64,000 nt of DNA, from contig NZ_CP026115.2 in NCBI RefSeq assembly GCF_009883635.2, positions 62,001 to 126,000 of the forward strand, in the 5' to 3' direction. Origin of the DNA: Pseudomonas putida. Lineage in GTDB: Bacteria; Pseudomonadota; Gammaproteobacteria; Pseudomonadales; Pseudomonadaceae. The notes below the pieces were generated by a model, which saw only the letters and a list, made by a program, of their open reading frames with translations, had not been told where the DNA came from and did no database searches. A program made the position numbers and the translations under genes. Below are positions 28,113-37,152 of the stretch, piece by piece; position 1 is the first letter of the stretch, and each line of letters opens with the position of its first letter.

Positions 28113-28904
28113 TTATTTGCCGCTGAAACGTGGTGCGCGTTTTTCCGTGGCTGCGCGCAAGGCCTCGGCGCCGTCGGCGCTGCGCCCGCAGAGCAGGCCG
28201 GCAGCCAGCTCGGCAGTGAGCTGCTCGGCCAGGCTGCGCGAGGCGCCGTCGCGCATCAGGCGCTTGGTCTGGGCGTAGGCGAAGGTCGGCCCCTGGGCCA
28301 GGCGTGCCGCCAGGTCGGCGGTGGCAGTGGGCAACTGGTCGTCGGCGACCACTTCACCGACCAGGCCGGCCGCCAGGGCACGTTCGGCGCCCCACAGCTC
28401 GTCGAGGAACAGCAGGCGCTTGGCCTGTTCGCTGCCGATCAGCCGTGGCAGGTGCCAGCTGGCGCCGGCATCCGGCGAGTAGGCCATGCTGGTGTAGCCG
28501 GCCTTGAACCGGGCCGACTGGGCGGCCAGGCGCAGGTCGCAGCACAGCGACAGGTCCATGCCGGCGCCGACGGCGGTGCCGTTGATGGCAGCGATGGTGG
28601 GCTTGTCCAGGGTGTGCAGGCAGTGCATCAGGGCGTGGGCGGTTTCGGTCCAGCCGTAGGTTTCCAGTGCACCACGGGCTTCGGCTTCGGCCCATTCGGC
28701 AAGGTCGGCGCCGGCGCAGAAGCTGCGGCCTGTGCCGGTCAGCACCACCACGCGCACGGCCGGGTCGAGGTTGTACGCCTCGAGGGTGGCGTGCAGCTGC
28801 TTCAGGGTGGGGATGTCCAGCGCGTTGCGCTGCTCGGGGCGGTTCAGGGTGATCCAGGCAACGCCGGCTTCAACCTGGGTGAGTAGGGACGACGGAGCGG
28901 TCAT
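28113..28904 (-). CDS. Enoyl-CoA hydratase/isomerase
   Basis: A 263-residue crotonase-family protein: ITLNRPEQRNALD at 17-29, oxyanion-hole segments FCAGADLAEWAE and INGTAVGAGMDLSLCCDLRL, and the following FKAGYTSMAYSPDAGASWHLPRLIG. The usual second catalytic Glu position is replaced by the PDAGASW context, as in many family members. It is the first gene of the arginine-transaminase operon and carries out the hydration after the acyl-CoA dehydrogenase. The ATG at 28904 has CGAGG seven bases upstream; longer in-frame starts run into the AT-rich promoter region. Confidence 0.88.
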   Translation of the reverse strand: MTAPSSLLTQVEAGVAWITLNRPEQRNALDIPTLKQLHATLEAYNLDPAVRVVVLTGTGRSFCAGADLAEWAEAEARGALETYGWTETAHALMHCLHTLDKPTIAAINGTAVGAGMDLSLCCDLRLAAQSARFKAGYTSMAYSPDAGASWHLPRLIGSEQAKRLLFLDELWGAERALAAGLVGEVVADDQLPTATADLAARLAQGPTFAYAQTKRLMRDGASRSLAEQLTAELAAGLLCGRSADGAEALRAATEKRAPRFSGK

Positions 28905-29024
28905 GACGGGCCTCGGATTATTGTGATTGCTGTGAGAGGTGAGGCTCATGCTAAACGAGTGTTCAACAAGGAGGCAATTGGCGAGGAGAATGCACTGTAA
29001 CGTCGTGCAAAATTGCTTAAATAT

Positions 29025-29039
29025 ATGATTTATAATCAT
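29025..29039. promoter_or_regulatory. AT-rich palindrome upstream of the aru catabolic operon (possible AruR site)
   Basis: ATGATTTATAATCAT (6-3-6) lies 121 bp upstream of the enoyl-CoA hydratase start, in an AT-rich patch (TAAATATATGATTTATAATC) unlike the surrounding DNA. A TTGTACAA palindrome follows near 29083. The region must hold the promoter of the six-gene operon; binding by AruR is a guess from proximity. Confidence 0.35.
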
Positions 29040-29104
29040 TTTTATTGACACTCAGAGCGGTACGGGTCCGCGCTGTTACAACTTTGTACAACTGCCCACA
29101 ATCG

Positions 29105-29127
29105 CTGGGGCCGCAAAGCGGCCCCAG
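29105..29127 (-). terminator. Stem-loop after the amino acid permease gene
   Basis: CTGGGGCCGC, loop AAA, GCGGCCCCAG: a perfect 10-bp stem beginning nine bases after the permease stop codon. There is no clear T-run after it on the minus strand, so termination strength is uncertain. Confidence 0.6.
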
Positions 29128-29135
29128 TGGATGGT

Positions 29136-30548
29136 TCAGGCTGCCGGCATTTCCGGCTCCAACCCCACCCCCTGACGCTTGCGCTGCACCAGGAAGTACG
29201 CCGCATAGCACAGCGCAATGAAACCAAAGCCCCAATAGAGCGAAGGCCGCTGCGTCTCATCCATCGCCAGGAACACAAACAGCGAGCTGCACAAGGTAAT
29301 GCACAGCAATGGCACCAGCGGGTACAGCGGCGCGCGGTACTTGAGGTCGCTCAACTGGCCACCCTCACGCAAGAACTGCTTGCGGAAGCGGTACTGCGCC
29401 AGGGCAATGACGATCCAGGTCACCGTGCCGGCCATGCCGCTCACCGCCATCAGCACCATGAACAGGGTGTCGGCGGCGACAAAGCTGGTCAGCAACGACA
29501 CCAGCGCAAAGCACAAGGTGACGAACAGGGCGCGCAGTGGCACGCCACGGCTGCTCAGCGGCGACAGGCTGCGCGGCGCCATGCCGGTCTTGGACATCGC
29601 CCAGAGGATGCGGGTGGAGGCATACAGCCCGGAGTTGCCCACCGACAGAATCGCAGTGAGGATCACGAAGTTCATCAGGTCTGCGGCGTAAGGAATTCCG
29701 ACCATGTCGAACACCTGCACGAACGGGCTTTCCATCAGCCCGGCCTGCTGCCACGGCACGATTGCCGACAGCACCACGATCGCCAGCACGTAGAAGATCA
29801 GCACGCGGAACACCACGTTGCGCACGGCCCGCGGGATGCTCTTTTCCGGCTGGTCGGTCTCGCCCGCCGCCACGCCCATGATCTCGCAGCCCTGGAAGGC
29901 GTAGACCACGGTCATCATCACCGCGAACACCGCCGACAGGCCATTGGGGAACAGCGAATCGCCGATCAGGTTGGTCATCATCGGCGCCGGCGCCCCGCTG
30001 TTCAGCGTAATGCCGCCGAAGATCACCAGCACACCGACGATGATGAAGCCGAGGATCGCCGCCACCTTGATCCCGGAGAACCAGTATTCCGCCTCGCCGA
30101 AGGCGCGGGTGGCCAGGGCGTTGATGCCGAACAGCACCGCCACGAACAGCGCCGACCAGTACCAGATCGGCACCTCCGGGAACCAGCGCGTCATCAGCAT
30201 GCCGGCGGCGGTGAACTCCAGGCCCACGGTGGTGGCCCAGCTCATCCAGTACACCCAGCCGATCATGAAGCCGGTGGCCGGGCCGATGAATTTCGTCGCA
30301 TGGGCCTGGAACGAACCGGACACCGGCATCTGCACCGACAGTTCACCCAGGCAGACCATCACCAGGTACATCAGGAAACCGGCGACCAGATAGGCCAGGA
30401 TCGCGCCCACCGGCCCGCCCTGGTTGATGGTCACCCCCGAGCCCATGAACAGCCCGGTGCCGATCACGCCACCGAGCGAGAGCATGAAGATGTGCCGGCT
30501 CTTCAATGCCCGTGTGAGGTGGATACCTTCAGATTTACGGCCTTTCAT
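29136..30548 (-). CDS. Amino acid permease, APC superfamily (AAT family)
   Basis: A 470-residue transporter with twelve helices. The N-terminus (GIHLTRALKSRHIFMLSLGG, VIGTGLFMGSG) has the unwound-helix motif of the amino acid transporter family, which cotransports amino acids with protons. The ATG at 30548 has GGAGA eight bases upstream. It lies between the arginine transaminase operon and the aruRS operon, a position that matches the P. aeruginosa aru locus as I recall it, and so probably imports arginine or a related basic amino acid. Specificity is inferred from context. Confidence 0.88.
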   Translation of the reverse strand: MKGRKSEGIHLTRALKSRHIFMLSLGGVIGTGLFMGSGVTINQGGPVGAILAYLVAGFLMYLVMVCLGELSVQMPVSGSFQAHATKFIGPATGFMIGWVYWMSWATTVGLEFTAAGMLMTRWFPEVPIWYWSALFVAVLFGINALATRAFGEAEYWFSGIKVAAILGFIIVGVLVIFGGITLNSGAPAPMMTNLIGDSLFPNGLSAVFAVMMTVVYAFQGCEIMGVAAGETDQPEKSIPRAVRNVVFRVLIFYVLAIVVLSAIVPWQQAGLMESPFVQVFDMVGIPYAADLMNFVILTAILSVGNSGLYASTRILWAMSKTGMAPRSLSPLSSRGVPLRALFVTLCFALVSLLTSFVAADTLFMVLMAVSGMAGTVTWIVIALAQYRFRKQFLREGGQLSDLKYRAPLYPLVPLLCITLCSSLFVFLAMDETQRPSLYWGFGFIALCYAAYFLVQRKRQGVGLEPEMPAA

Positions 30549-30674
30549 TATTATTATCTCCAATAAGCGTCGAAGACCGCGTGTGCAGCGGTTGCGTCCG
30601 ATTATTGGAAAGCGATGTAAGGCCCGGTTGATCGTAAAGATCAAAGATGTAAAAAGTCGTAAGGATTTTGTCGC

Positions 30675-32927
30675 TCAGGCGAGCAGCAGTTCGGCCAGGG
30701 TGTTTTCGGCACGCTGCAGCTGCTCGCCCAGCAACGGGCCCATGGCGCGCACACCCGCCTTGTCACGGGCCAGGGCATGCTCTTCAAGCTGGCGCAAGCT
30801 CGCCGCCAGGCCGCACAAGCCCATGGAATCGCTGCTACCGGCCAGCCGGTGGGCCAGGTGGGTCACCTCGGTGCAGTCCCCCGCCTCGACCGCTTCGAGC
30901 AAGGCCTGGCGCTGTTGCGCCAGGCCGTCTCGCAAGCCAGCCAGCAGGCCTTGCAACTTCTGCTCGCCAAGCAGCGTGCGGTGCGTGGTCAGCAACTCGT
31001 GGTCAAGCCAGGCGGACGTGGCCGGCGTTTCCTCCTGACACTGCCCCGCCAGCGCCTGGCGCAGGTTGGCAAGCTTCAGCGGCTTGCCCAGCACCCCCTG
31101 CATGCCGGCATCCAGATAGGCACGCACCAGCCCTGGCTGCACGCTGGCGGTTAGCGCCAGGATGCGCGTGTCGCGGTTGGGCGTGGCGCCGGCACGCAGC
31201 TGTCGACACAGCTCCACGCCACTGATGCCCGGCAGGTGTACATCCAGCAGGAGCAGGTCGAAGCGTTGCTGAGCACACAGCTGCAAGCCCTGCTCGGCAT
31301 CTTCGGCCAGCCAGACTTCATGCCCGTCACGCTCCAGTAGCCCGCGCACCACTTCACGGTTCAGGGCCACGTCTTCCACCACCAGGATGTGCAGCGGCGC
31401 TGCGGCGCGGCCAGCCTCTGCCATGAACTGGAGCGCCTGCGCCGTCTCCAGTTCCAGCTCCAGCCAGAAGCAGCTGCCCTCCCCCTCGCGGCTGCGCACG
31501 CCAATCTGCCCGCCCAGCTGCTCGACCAGGTGCTTGCTGATCGCCAACCCCAGGCCGGTGCCGCCATAGCGCCGTGCGACCGCCTCGCTGGCCTGGACGA
31601 AACGGTCGAAGATCTTCGGCTGCATCGCCTCGCAGATGCCGATACCGTCGTCGGTGACGCTCAGGCGCAGGCGTTGCCGCCCGGGTGACTCCTGCAACAC
31701 TTGCACTTCGACGAGAATCTCGCCGCCCTCGGTGAACTTGATGGCGTTGGCCAACAGGTTGCTCAGCACCTGGCGCAAGTACTGCTCGGCGCCGTGCTGG
31801 TACGCGGCCAGCTGCGGGTCGATGCGGCACAGCACCAGGCTGTCGTTGGCCAGCGCGCGGGGTTCGAGCAGGGTCACCACCTCGGCGCACAACTGGCGCA
31901 GAGAGAACGCCACGGCCTCGGGGCGGCTTTCGCCTTCTTCGAGGCGGGCAAAATACAGCACTTCGTTGAGGATGCTCAGCAGCCCCTCGCCGGCCTTGTA
32001 CAACGCCTCGAGGCGCTGGCGGTCCGGCGCTGCGAGCCCGGCGCCACGCAGCAGTTCGGCCATGCCGAGGATGCCGTTGAGCGGTGTGCGCAGTTCATGG
32101 CTCATGGTGGCGAGGAAGCGCGACTTGGCCAGGTTGGCCGCTTCGGCATCGTCCTTGGCGCGCATCAGGCTCGCCGTGCGCCGCTCCACCTGCTTCTGCA
32201 GTTCGTCGCGCTTGTCCTGCAAGGCCAGACGGTCGGTTTCGCGGCGTTCGCTGTCACTGAGGATCGCCCGGCGCATGTCGTCCAGTGCCAGCGCCACGCT
32301 GTCGATCTCGTCGGTATGGGGCGAACGGCGCTTGTTCAGGCGCAGGGGCTCGTGCCATTGCCCGGCACCGATGCGCCGGGCGAAGTCGGCCATGACCTGC
32401 AGGTGACGGGTCACCAGGCGATAGAACAACCCAGAGAGCGCCAGCGCCAGGCCGCAGAGGAACACGCTCATCCACAACAGGCTGGTGAGGCCGGTGGCGA
32501 ACAGCCGCCGGTGCACCGCGCCCAGGTCCGTGCTCACTTCCAGTTCGCCCAGGTGCCGCGCAGGCCCGGAAGGTGGCTGGTAGTCCAGCGCAAAACGCTC
32601 GACCCGCAGCGGCCCCTGCGGGTTCGGCTCACCTTGCTGCAAGGTGAAGTCGGCGCTGTTCAGGCGCACCCGCGCCACATCGGAAAAGTCCACCAGCCCG
32701 CGCAACTGCACGTTCAGCTGCTCCTGGTTCAGGTCCCACAGGCTGCGCTCCAGGCTGGCCAGGTAGCCGGCGCGGATCAGCGCCATGCGCGCATCGATCT
32801 CGCGCATCTCGCGGCGGTATTCGAAATACAGCTGCACGCTGCTGGCCAGCACCGTGAAGCACAGGCTGAACAGCAGGATGAACAGCAGCAGCCGGCGCAA
32901 CAGGCCGCCCGGTTGCAGGCGGTTCAT
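30675..32927 (-). CDS. aruS: Hybrid sensor histidine kinase, AruS type
   Basis: A 750-residue tripartite hybrid kinase. TM1 is at about 12-33, a periplasmic domain at 34-145, TM2 at about 147-170 and HAMP up to about 225. These are followed by HisKA with His277 ([14 protein letters not shown]), HATPase with N-box near 392 (NLLANAIKF), DDGIGI and GGTGLGL, a receiver with Asp561 ([10 protein letters not shown]) and an Hpt domain with His692 ([10 protein letters not shown]). This His-Asp-His relay would feed AruR. The ATG overlaps the stop of the periplasmic binding-protein gene (ATGA). The binding protein and sensor pairing resembles TorT/TorS-type input. Confidence 0.88.
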   Translation of the reverse strand: MNRLQPGGLLRRLLLFILLFSLCFTVLASSVQLYFEYRREMREIDARMALIRAGYLASLERSLWDLNQEQLNVQLRGLVDFSDVARVRLNSADFTLQQGEPNPQGPLRVERFALDYQPPSGPARHLGELEVSTDLGAVHRRLFATGLTSLLWMSVFLCGLALALSGLFYRLVTRHLQVMADFARRIGAGQWHEPLRLNKRRSPHTDEIDSVALALDDMRRAILSDSERRETDRLALQDKRDELQKQVERRTASLMRAKDDAEAANLAKSRFLATMSHELRTPLNGILGMAELLRGAGLAAPDRQRLEALYKAGEGLLSILNEVLYFARLEEGESRPEAVAFSLRQLCAEVVTLLEPRALANDSLVLCRIDPQLAAYQHGAEQYLRQVLSNLLANAIKFTEGGEILVEVQVLQESPGRQRLRLSVTDDGIGICEAMQPKIFDRFVQASEAVARRYGGTGLGLAISKHLVEQLGGQIGVRSREGEGSCFWLELELETAQALQFMAEAGRAAAPLHILVVEDVALNREVVRGLLERDGHEVWLAEDAEQGLQLCAQQRFDLLLLDVHLPGISGVELCRQLRAGATPNRDTRILALTASVQPGLVRAYLDAGMQGVLGKPLKLANLRQALAGQCQEETPATSAWLDHELLTTHRTLLGEQKLQGLLAGLRDGLAQQRQALLEAVEAGDCTEVTHLAHRLAGSSDSMGLCGLAASLRQLEEHALARDKAGVRAMGPLLGEQLQRAENTLAELLLA

Positions 32928-33688
32928 GGCTGGCTGACCATGTCGCGGTAGGTGACCTCACTTTCATGCAGCCAGCGCTCCAGCTCGCCGGCGTCGGTCA
33001 TCTGCTGCAGTTGCGCGTCGATGTCGGCCATGCGCGCGCTCAACGGCGAGTGGCGCGACACCGCCACGCGCAGGTAGTCGACACTCAGCGCCGGAGGCAG
33101 CGCGACGATGTCCCAGGCGCCGGGCAGGTGCTCGACGAACAGCTGGCCGGTGCGCCGCTCCTGCACCACGAAGTCGATACGCCCGCGAATCAGCTTGCCG
33201 AAGTTCTGCCCGCTGTCCGAGACCCACTCGATGTTCTGGTGCTGCGCGACGAAGCGGTCGAACGCCGGGCCGTAGCTTTCGCCGAACAACAGCCCACCCC
33301 GGTAGCGAGCCAGGTCTTCAAGCTTGTCGAACTGCAGCGGGTGCTGACGGTTGGCGAACACCGCCACCTCCTCGCGCAGCACCGGCACCTGCGAGAAGCG
33401 CATGGCCTTGGCACGCTGCTCCGAGGTGTAGGCCAGCACCACATCCACCCGCCCTTCGGCAGCGTCGAGCAGGCAGCGTTGCCAATTGCCCAGCACGACC
33501 ATCTCGACCTGGTAGCCCAGCCGCCCGAACAGTTCGCGCACCACCGTTGGCGCCAGCCCGCGCGGCTGCTTGCCATCGCTCCAGGACACCGGTGGATACA
33601 CCGGGTAGTCGCAGTAGCGCACGGTCTCGGCGGCCTGCAGCGCAGCGCTGGCCAGCAGCATCAGCAGGCCGAACAGGTACTGACTCAC
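32924..33688 (-). CDS. Periplasmic substrate-binding protein, likely ligand sensor for AruS
   Basis: A 254-residue protein with a signal peptide (about residues 1-20, ending QAAE) and a type II periplasmic-binding fold of the SBP family 3 kind (CDYPVYPPVSW, GLAPTVVRELFGRLGYQVEMV in pieces, GRIDFVVQERR). The start is a GTG at 33688 that overlaps the aruR stop (GTGA), and its own stop overlaps aruS (ATGA), so it is translated between the response regulator and the kinase. No permease or ATPase gene adjoins it. This suggests it presents a ligand, perhaps arginine or a metabolite, to the kinase rather than feeding a transporter. The role is inferred. Confidence 0.85.
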   Translation of the reverse strand: MSQYLFGLLMLLASAALQAAETVRYCDYPVYPPVSWSDGKQPRGLAPTVVRELFGRLGYQVEMVVLGNWQRCLLDAAEGRVDVVLAYTSEQRAKAMRFSQVPVLREEVAVFANRQHPLQFDKLEDLARYRGGLLFGESYGPAFDRFVAQHQNIEWVSDSGQNFGKLIRGRIDFVVQERRTGQLFVEHLPGAWDIVALPPALSVDYLRVAVSRHSPLSARMADIDAQLQQMTDAGELERWLHESEVTYRDMVSQP

Positions 33689-34401
33689 GCGGCCACGCTG
33701 GCGGTGAACAGGTAGCCGGCACCGTGGATGGTGATGATCAGTTCGGGCTCGGCGGGGTCGTCGTGTAGCTTGCGCCGCAGGCGGCCGACCAGCACGTCGA
33801 TGGAACGGTCGTTGGGCACCCACTCACGGTTGCGGATCTGGTCCATCAGCTGGTCGCGGCTCAGGGTATGGCCGCTGTTGCGCAGGAACACGCTGAGCAG
33901 CTGGAACTCGCCGTGGGTCAACAGGGTTTCGCCGCCTTGCGCATCGATCAGGCGGCGGCGGTCGCAGTCCAGCGACCAGTCGCCGAACTGCTTGAGGGTG
34001 GCAGTGGCGACGCTGGCTGGCCGGGCACCCTGGGCGTGGCGCACGCGACGGATCAGGTTCTTCGCGCGGGACACCAGTTCGCGGGGGTTGAGTGGCTTGC
34101 TGACATAATCGTCGGCGCCGCATTCCAGGCCAACGATACGGTCGATCTCGTCGTTGCGCCCGGTGATCAGGATGATCCCCACTTCCGAGCGCACCCGCAG
34201 CTCGCGGGTCAGGGTCAGGCCATCCTTGCCGGGCAGACGGATGTCGAGCATCACTAGCTCCACCGGCTGCTCGCTCAACAGCGTTTCAGCCTGTTCCGCG
34301 GTGGCGGCGCAGTGGACGGTATAGCCTTCCTGGGACAGGTAGGCCTGGAGCAAGTCACGAATCAGCGGATCGTCATCGACGATCAGTACCTGAGAGGTCA
34401 T
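33685..34401 (-). CDS. aruR: OmpR-family response regulator, AruR type
   Basis: A 238-residue response regulator. The receiver has the acidic pair Asp10/Asp11 (VDDDP), phospho-acceptor Asp53 (MLDIRLPG), Thr near 82 (ITGRND) and Lys near 104 (VSKPLNPREL). The C-terminal winged helix of OmpR/PhoB type ends with the RSIDVLVGRLRRKLHDDP and IHGAGYLFTA segments. It is the first gene of the three-gene operon with the binding protein and hybrid kinase. It is expected to switch on the nearby permease and arginine transaminase operon when the exogenous substrate is sensed. Confidence 0.88.
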   Translation of the reverse strand: MTSQVLIVDDDPLIRDLLQAYLSQEGYTVHCAATAEQAETLLSEQPVELVMLDIRLPGKDGLTLTRELRVRSEVGIILITGRNDEIDRIVGLECGADDYVSKPLNPRELVSRAKNLIRRVRHAQGARPASVATATLKQFGDWSLDCDRRRLIDAQGGETLLTHGEFQLLSVFLRNSGHTLSRDQLMDQIRNREWVPNDRSIDVLVGRLRRKLHDDPAEPELIITIHGAGYLFTASVAA

Positions 34402-34477
34402 TGCGGGTAGTCCTGAAGCGCCCGAAGGCGATTTTTTTATTAGAGTGGGCCAAGACTAGCGATTGCTGAACGGTCGA

Positions 34478-35125
34478 TCAACAGCCCTCGGTGGCCGCAG
34501 TGAAGCGTTGCCGACCGCCGGCCTGCAGGCCATCGACCCAAGCCTCGCAGATCTGCACGCCCTGGGCCGGGGTGAAGGTGCCCGGGTTCAGCCCGGACTC
34601 CAGCCACAGGCCATCGAGCAAGGCGCTGAGGCTGATGGCGGCGAGGTCGGCATCGAAGCGCTCCCAGCCCTCCTCCCGCGCCAGTTCGGCGAGCAGCGTG
34701 CGTAGCTCGCGGCGGTACTCGCCATAGGAATGGTCGTGTACCTGGTTGATCGCCTCGGCGGTCTTCACCGCGCCCCAGAACGCCAGCCAGGCATCGAGCA
34801 GCTGCGGGTCGAGCAGCTCGGCGCTGAACGAGCCACGGAAGAACGCCGACAGCCGTTCGCGGGCATTGGGTGCGACCTGGGCCATGGCCTCGCGCAGCAG
34901 CTGCATGACCCGGCCGGTGACCGCCATGTAGGCTTCGGCGACCAGCTCGTCCTTGCCCGAATAGTGGTGGCTGATCAGGCCTACCGAGACGCCGGCTTCG
35001 GCGGATATCTTGCGGATCGAGGCGCCCTGGAAGCCATGGCGCTTCAGGCAGGCCAGGGTGGCCTCGACCAGATTGGCCTTGCGCAGTTCGGGCAGCATGC
35101 GGCTGAAGCGGGCTTCCTGGGTCAT
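34478..35125 (-). CDS. TetR-family regulator, BetI-like
   Basis: A 215-residue TetR regulator: RKANLVEATLACLKRHG (helix 1), ASIRKISAEAGVSVGLISHHYSGKDELVAEAY (turn and recognition, in part) at residues 15-62. The C-terminal domain resembles the BetI/TetR_C_6 group (FWGAVKTAEAINQVHDHSYGEYRREL and DGLWLESGLNPG). It is divergent from an enoyl-CoA hydratase gene at 35232 and may repress it. A genuine betI would sit beside betA and betB, which are not here, so the BetI name should not be transferred. Confidence 0.87.
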   Translation of the reverse strand: MTQEARFSRMLPELRKANLVEATLACLKRHGFQGASIRKISAEAGVSVGLISHHYSGKDELVAEAYMAVTGRVMQLLREAMAQVAPNARERLSAFFRGSFSAELLDPQLLDAWLAFWGAVKTAEAINQVHDHSYGEYRRELRTLLAELAREEGWERFDADLAAISLSALLDGLWLESGLNPGTFTPAQGVQICEAWVDGLQAGGRQRFTAATEGC

Positions 35126-35231
35126 GGGTGGCTCTCGTGGATCGCACAGTTGAACGACTGTATAGCAACTCGCCTCGGTCGCGAAAGCCTGTTTATACTC
35201 GGGCACGATAACAACAACAGAGGCACCGCCC

Positions 35232-35987
35232 ATGACCGACCTGATCCACCAGCAGCTCGATGAAGGCCTGCTGACCCTGCGCCTGAACCGCGCGGACAAA
35301 CTCAACGCCCTGACCAACGCCATGTATACGCGGCTGGCAGAGCTGTTCGAAGCGGCCAACAACGACCCGCAGGTCGAGGTGATCCTGATCACCGGCAGCA
35401 CCGAGTGCTTCACCGCCGGCAACGACTTGCCGGACTTTCTCGACCAGCCGCCGACCGACCTGCAGAGCCCGGTGTTCCGCATGATGTGGGCGGTACTGGC
35501 GCTGGACAAACCGCTGATCGCCGCAGTGGCGGGGCCTGCGATCGGCATCGGCACCACGCTCTTGCTGCACTGCGACCAGGTACTGATCAGCCGTGACGCC
35601 AAACTGCGCACCCCGTTCGTGGCGCTGGGCGTGTGCCCGGAGTTTGGCGCGAGCCTGTTGCTGCCACAGATGCTCGGGCATGCGCGGGCGGCACAGCTGT
35701 TGCTGTGCAACCAGGCGCTGAATGGCGAACAAGCCGTGCAGTGGGGCTTGGCGAGCGAACTGTTCGACGATGGCAGGCAATGCCTGGCCGCCGCCATCAA
35801 GCTGGCGCGGCGCCTGCAGCAGTTGCCTGTCGATGCCCTGCGCATCAGCAGGCGTCTGCTCAAGGATGGGCAGCGCGAAGCGCTGGCTGCAACGGTGGCC
35901 AAGGAAGGCCTGCTGTTCATCGAGCGGCTCAACAGCGATGAAGCCAGGGCCGCCTTGACCGCGATGGTATCGCGCAAGGGTGCCTGA
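35232..35987 (+). CDS. Enoyl-CoA hydratase/isomerase family protein
   Basis: A 251-residue crotonase-fold protein: LTLRLNRADKLNALTNAMY at the start, oxyanion-hole segments FTAGNDLPDFLD and VAGPAIGIGTTLLLHCDQVL, and the RTPFVALGVCPEFGASLLLPQ segment with a Glu in the expected catalytic position (PEFGAS), typical of enoyl-CoA delta-isomerases or hydratases. It is a single gene divergent from a TetR regulator. The ATG at 35232 has AGAGG upstream. Substrate unknown. Confidence 0.88.
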   Translation: MTDLIHQQLDEGLLTLRLNRADKLNALTNAMYTRLAELFEAANNDPQVEVILITGSTECFTAGNDLPDFLDQPPTDLQSPVFRMMWAVLALDKPLIAAVAGPAIGIGTTLLLHCDQVLISRDAKLRTPFVALGVCPEFGASLLLPQMLGHARAAQLLLCNQALNGEQAVQWGLASELFDDGRQCLAAAIKLARRLQQLPVDALRISRRLLKDGQREALAATVAKEGLLFIERLNSDEARAALTAMVSRKGA

Positions 35988-36465
35988 GCCATCAGGTTGA
36001 TACCCTTGGTAGCACAGTATTACGGCATACCACATGCCGGCAAGTAACACTGCCAAGCTCAACTCGCCAATGACGCCACTCCCAGCGCATTGGCAGTATT
36101 GGCCCGAGTTTTGCTGCCATGACTGAACCCATCACGCGAGTGTTCTGCTCATGGCCCGCCTTTCCTCCCTCGTTGCCAGGTTTCGCACCCGCCGTTCTGG
36201 CTGGGTGCGCGCCTTGCCGTGTGGAGCCATGAACGGATTCCTGCGCCGAGCGTCGGCACCGTTGCAGGTCACCCTGCAACGCCTTCCCGCCGCTGTCGCC
36301 GCCAAGCAGAACGGCTTCTGGCAGATAGTCGGCTGATTTCTTCCACGAGCGTTGCGCTCGACCCACGCAGGCACCGCTGTCGCGGCGCCCGCGCACCTGC
36401 ATCCGCAGAACCGCCTGGCGCGCCCTTGGTGCAGCGCCCGGGGTCCTGCACCTGGAAGAAATCCG
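35988..36465 (+). other. 478-bp gene-free leader with several hairpins upstream of the isochorismatase gene
   Basis: No convincing gene is present. Inverted repeats are CGGCAT/ATGCCG (36023-36039), CGCACCC/GGGTGCG with an inner GCC/GGC stem (36184-36209), CGTTGCAGG/CCTGCAACG around TCAC (36260-36281) and CGAGCG/CGCTCG around TTG (36346-36360). I compared it mentally with TPP, guanidine and purine riboswitch patterns and saw no match. A short open frame at 36151-36336 lacks a ribosome site and homology. The region probably holds the promoter and possibly a structured 5' leader. Confidence 0.45.
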
Positions 36466-37140
36466 ATGACTCAAGACACCGCTATTCTCGTGATCGACCT
36501 GCAGCAGGAAGACAGCTTCCCCCTGCCGCGCCTGGACACTGTGATCGACAACGCCGCCGCGCTGATTGACGGCGCCCGCTGCCGCAACCTGCCGCTGTTC
36601 TACACCCGCCACATCAACGATGCGCAAGGCCGCGACCTGGCATTCGGCGAACCGGTCGACGCACAAGGCCGGCCAACCACCTACCGCGCTGGTACCCCGG
36701 CCATCGAAATCATCGACGCCCTGGCACCGCAGGCCGGTGACGTGGTGATCGACAAGCAGCGCTACAGCGCCTTTCACGGCACGCGCCTGGCCCAGACCTT
36801 GAAAGGCCGCGGCATCAAGCGGCTGGTGGTGATCGGTGTACTGACCGACGTGTGCGTGATGAGCAGCCTGTTCGATGCCTATCAGCACGACTTCCAGCTG
36901 GTGCTGGTCGCCGACGCCTGCACGGCGACCACGCTCGCCGCCCACTATTCGGCGCTGTTCATTCTCTCCAACTGGCTCTACGGGCTGGAAATCTTCGCCA
37001 CCGCACAATTGCTGCGCAGCTGGAACCACCAGCCGGCAGCCTCTGTGCGCAGCGCAGAACCCGACCACCTCGCCCATGAGCCAGACGCATTCGTGCAGAC
37101 GATTGCGCGCTTCGAGCGCCAACTGATAGCCCAGCGCTGA
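36466..37140 (+). CDS. Isochorismatase-family cysteine hydrolase
   Basis: A 224-residue isochorismatase-fold hydrolase. The catalytic triad is visible: Asp11 (LVIDLQQ), Lys97 (VIDKQRYSAF) and Cys130 (VLTDVCVMSS), the pattern of nicotinamidase, ureidoacrylate and carbamoyl-type amidohydrolases. The ATG at 36466 follows GGAAGAA. An NCS1 permease gene begins 12 bp downstream, so the pair likely takes up and hydrolyses an amide related to nucleobases, hydantoins or a similar N-heterocycle. The substrate is not identifiable from sequence. Confidence 0.88.
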   Translation: MTQDTAILVIDLQQEDSFPLPRLDTVIDNAAALIDGARCRNLPLFYTRHINDAQGRDLAFGEPVDAQGRPTTYRAGTPAIEIIDALAPQAGDVVIDKQRYSAFHGTRLAQTLKGRGIKRLVVIGVLTDVCVMSSLFDAYQHDFQLVLVADACTATTLAAHYSALFILSNWLYGLEIFATAQLLRSWNHQPAASVRSAEPDHLAHEPDAFVQTIARFERQLIAQR

Positions 37141-37152
37141 GGGGAGAACGAC

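Noticed and set aside
34478..35125. Naming the TetR gene betI
   Set aside because: Similarity is to the general TetR/BetI type, and the choline genes betA/betB are absent; the neighbour is an enoyl-CoA hydratase.
35988..36465. Known riboswitch (TPP, guanidine or purine) in the isochorismatase leader
   Set aside because: I could not find the conserved core bases of these classes, only generic hairpins.
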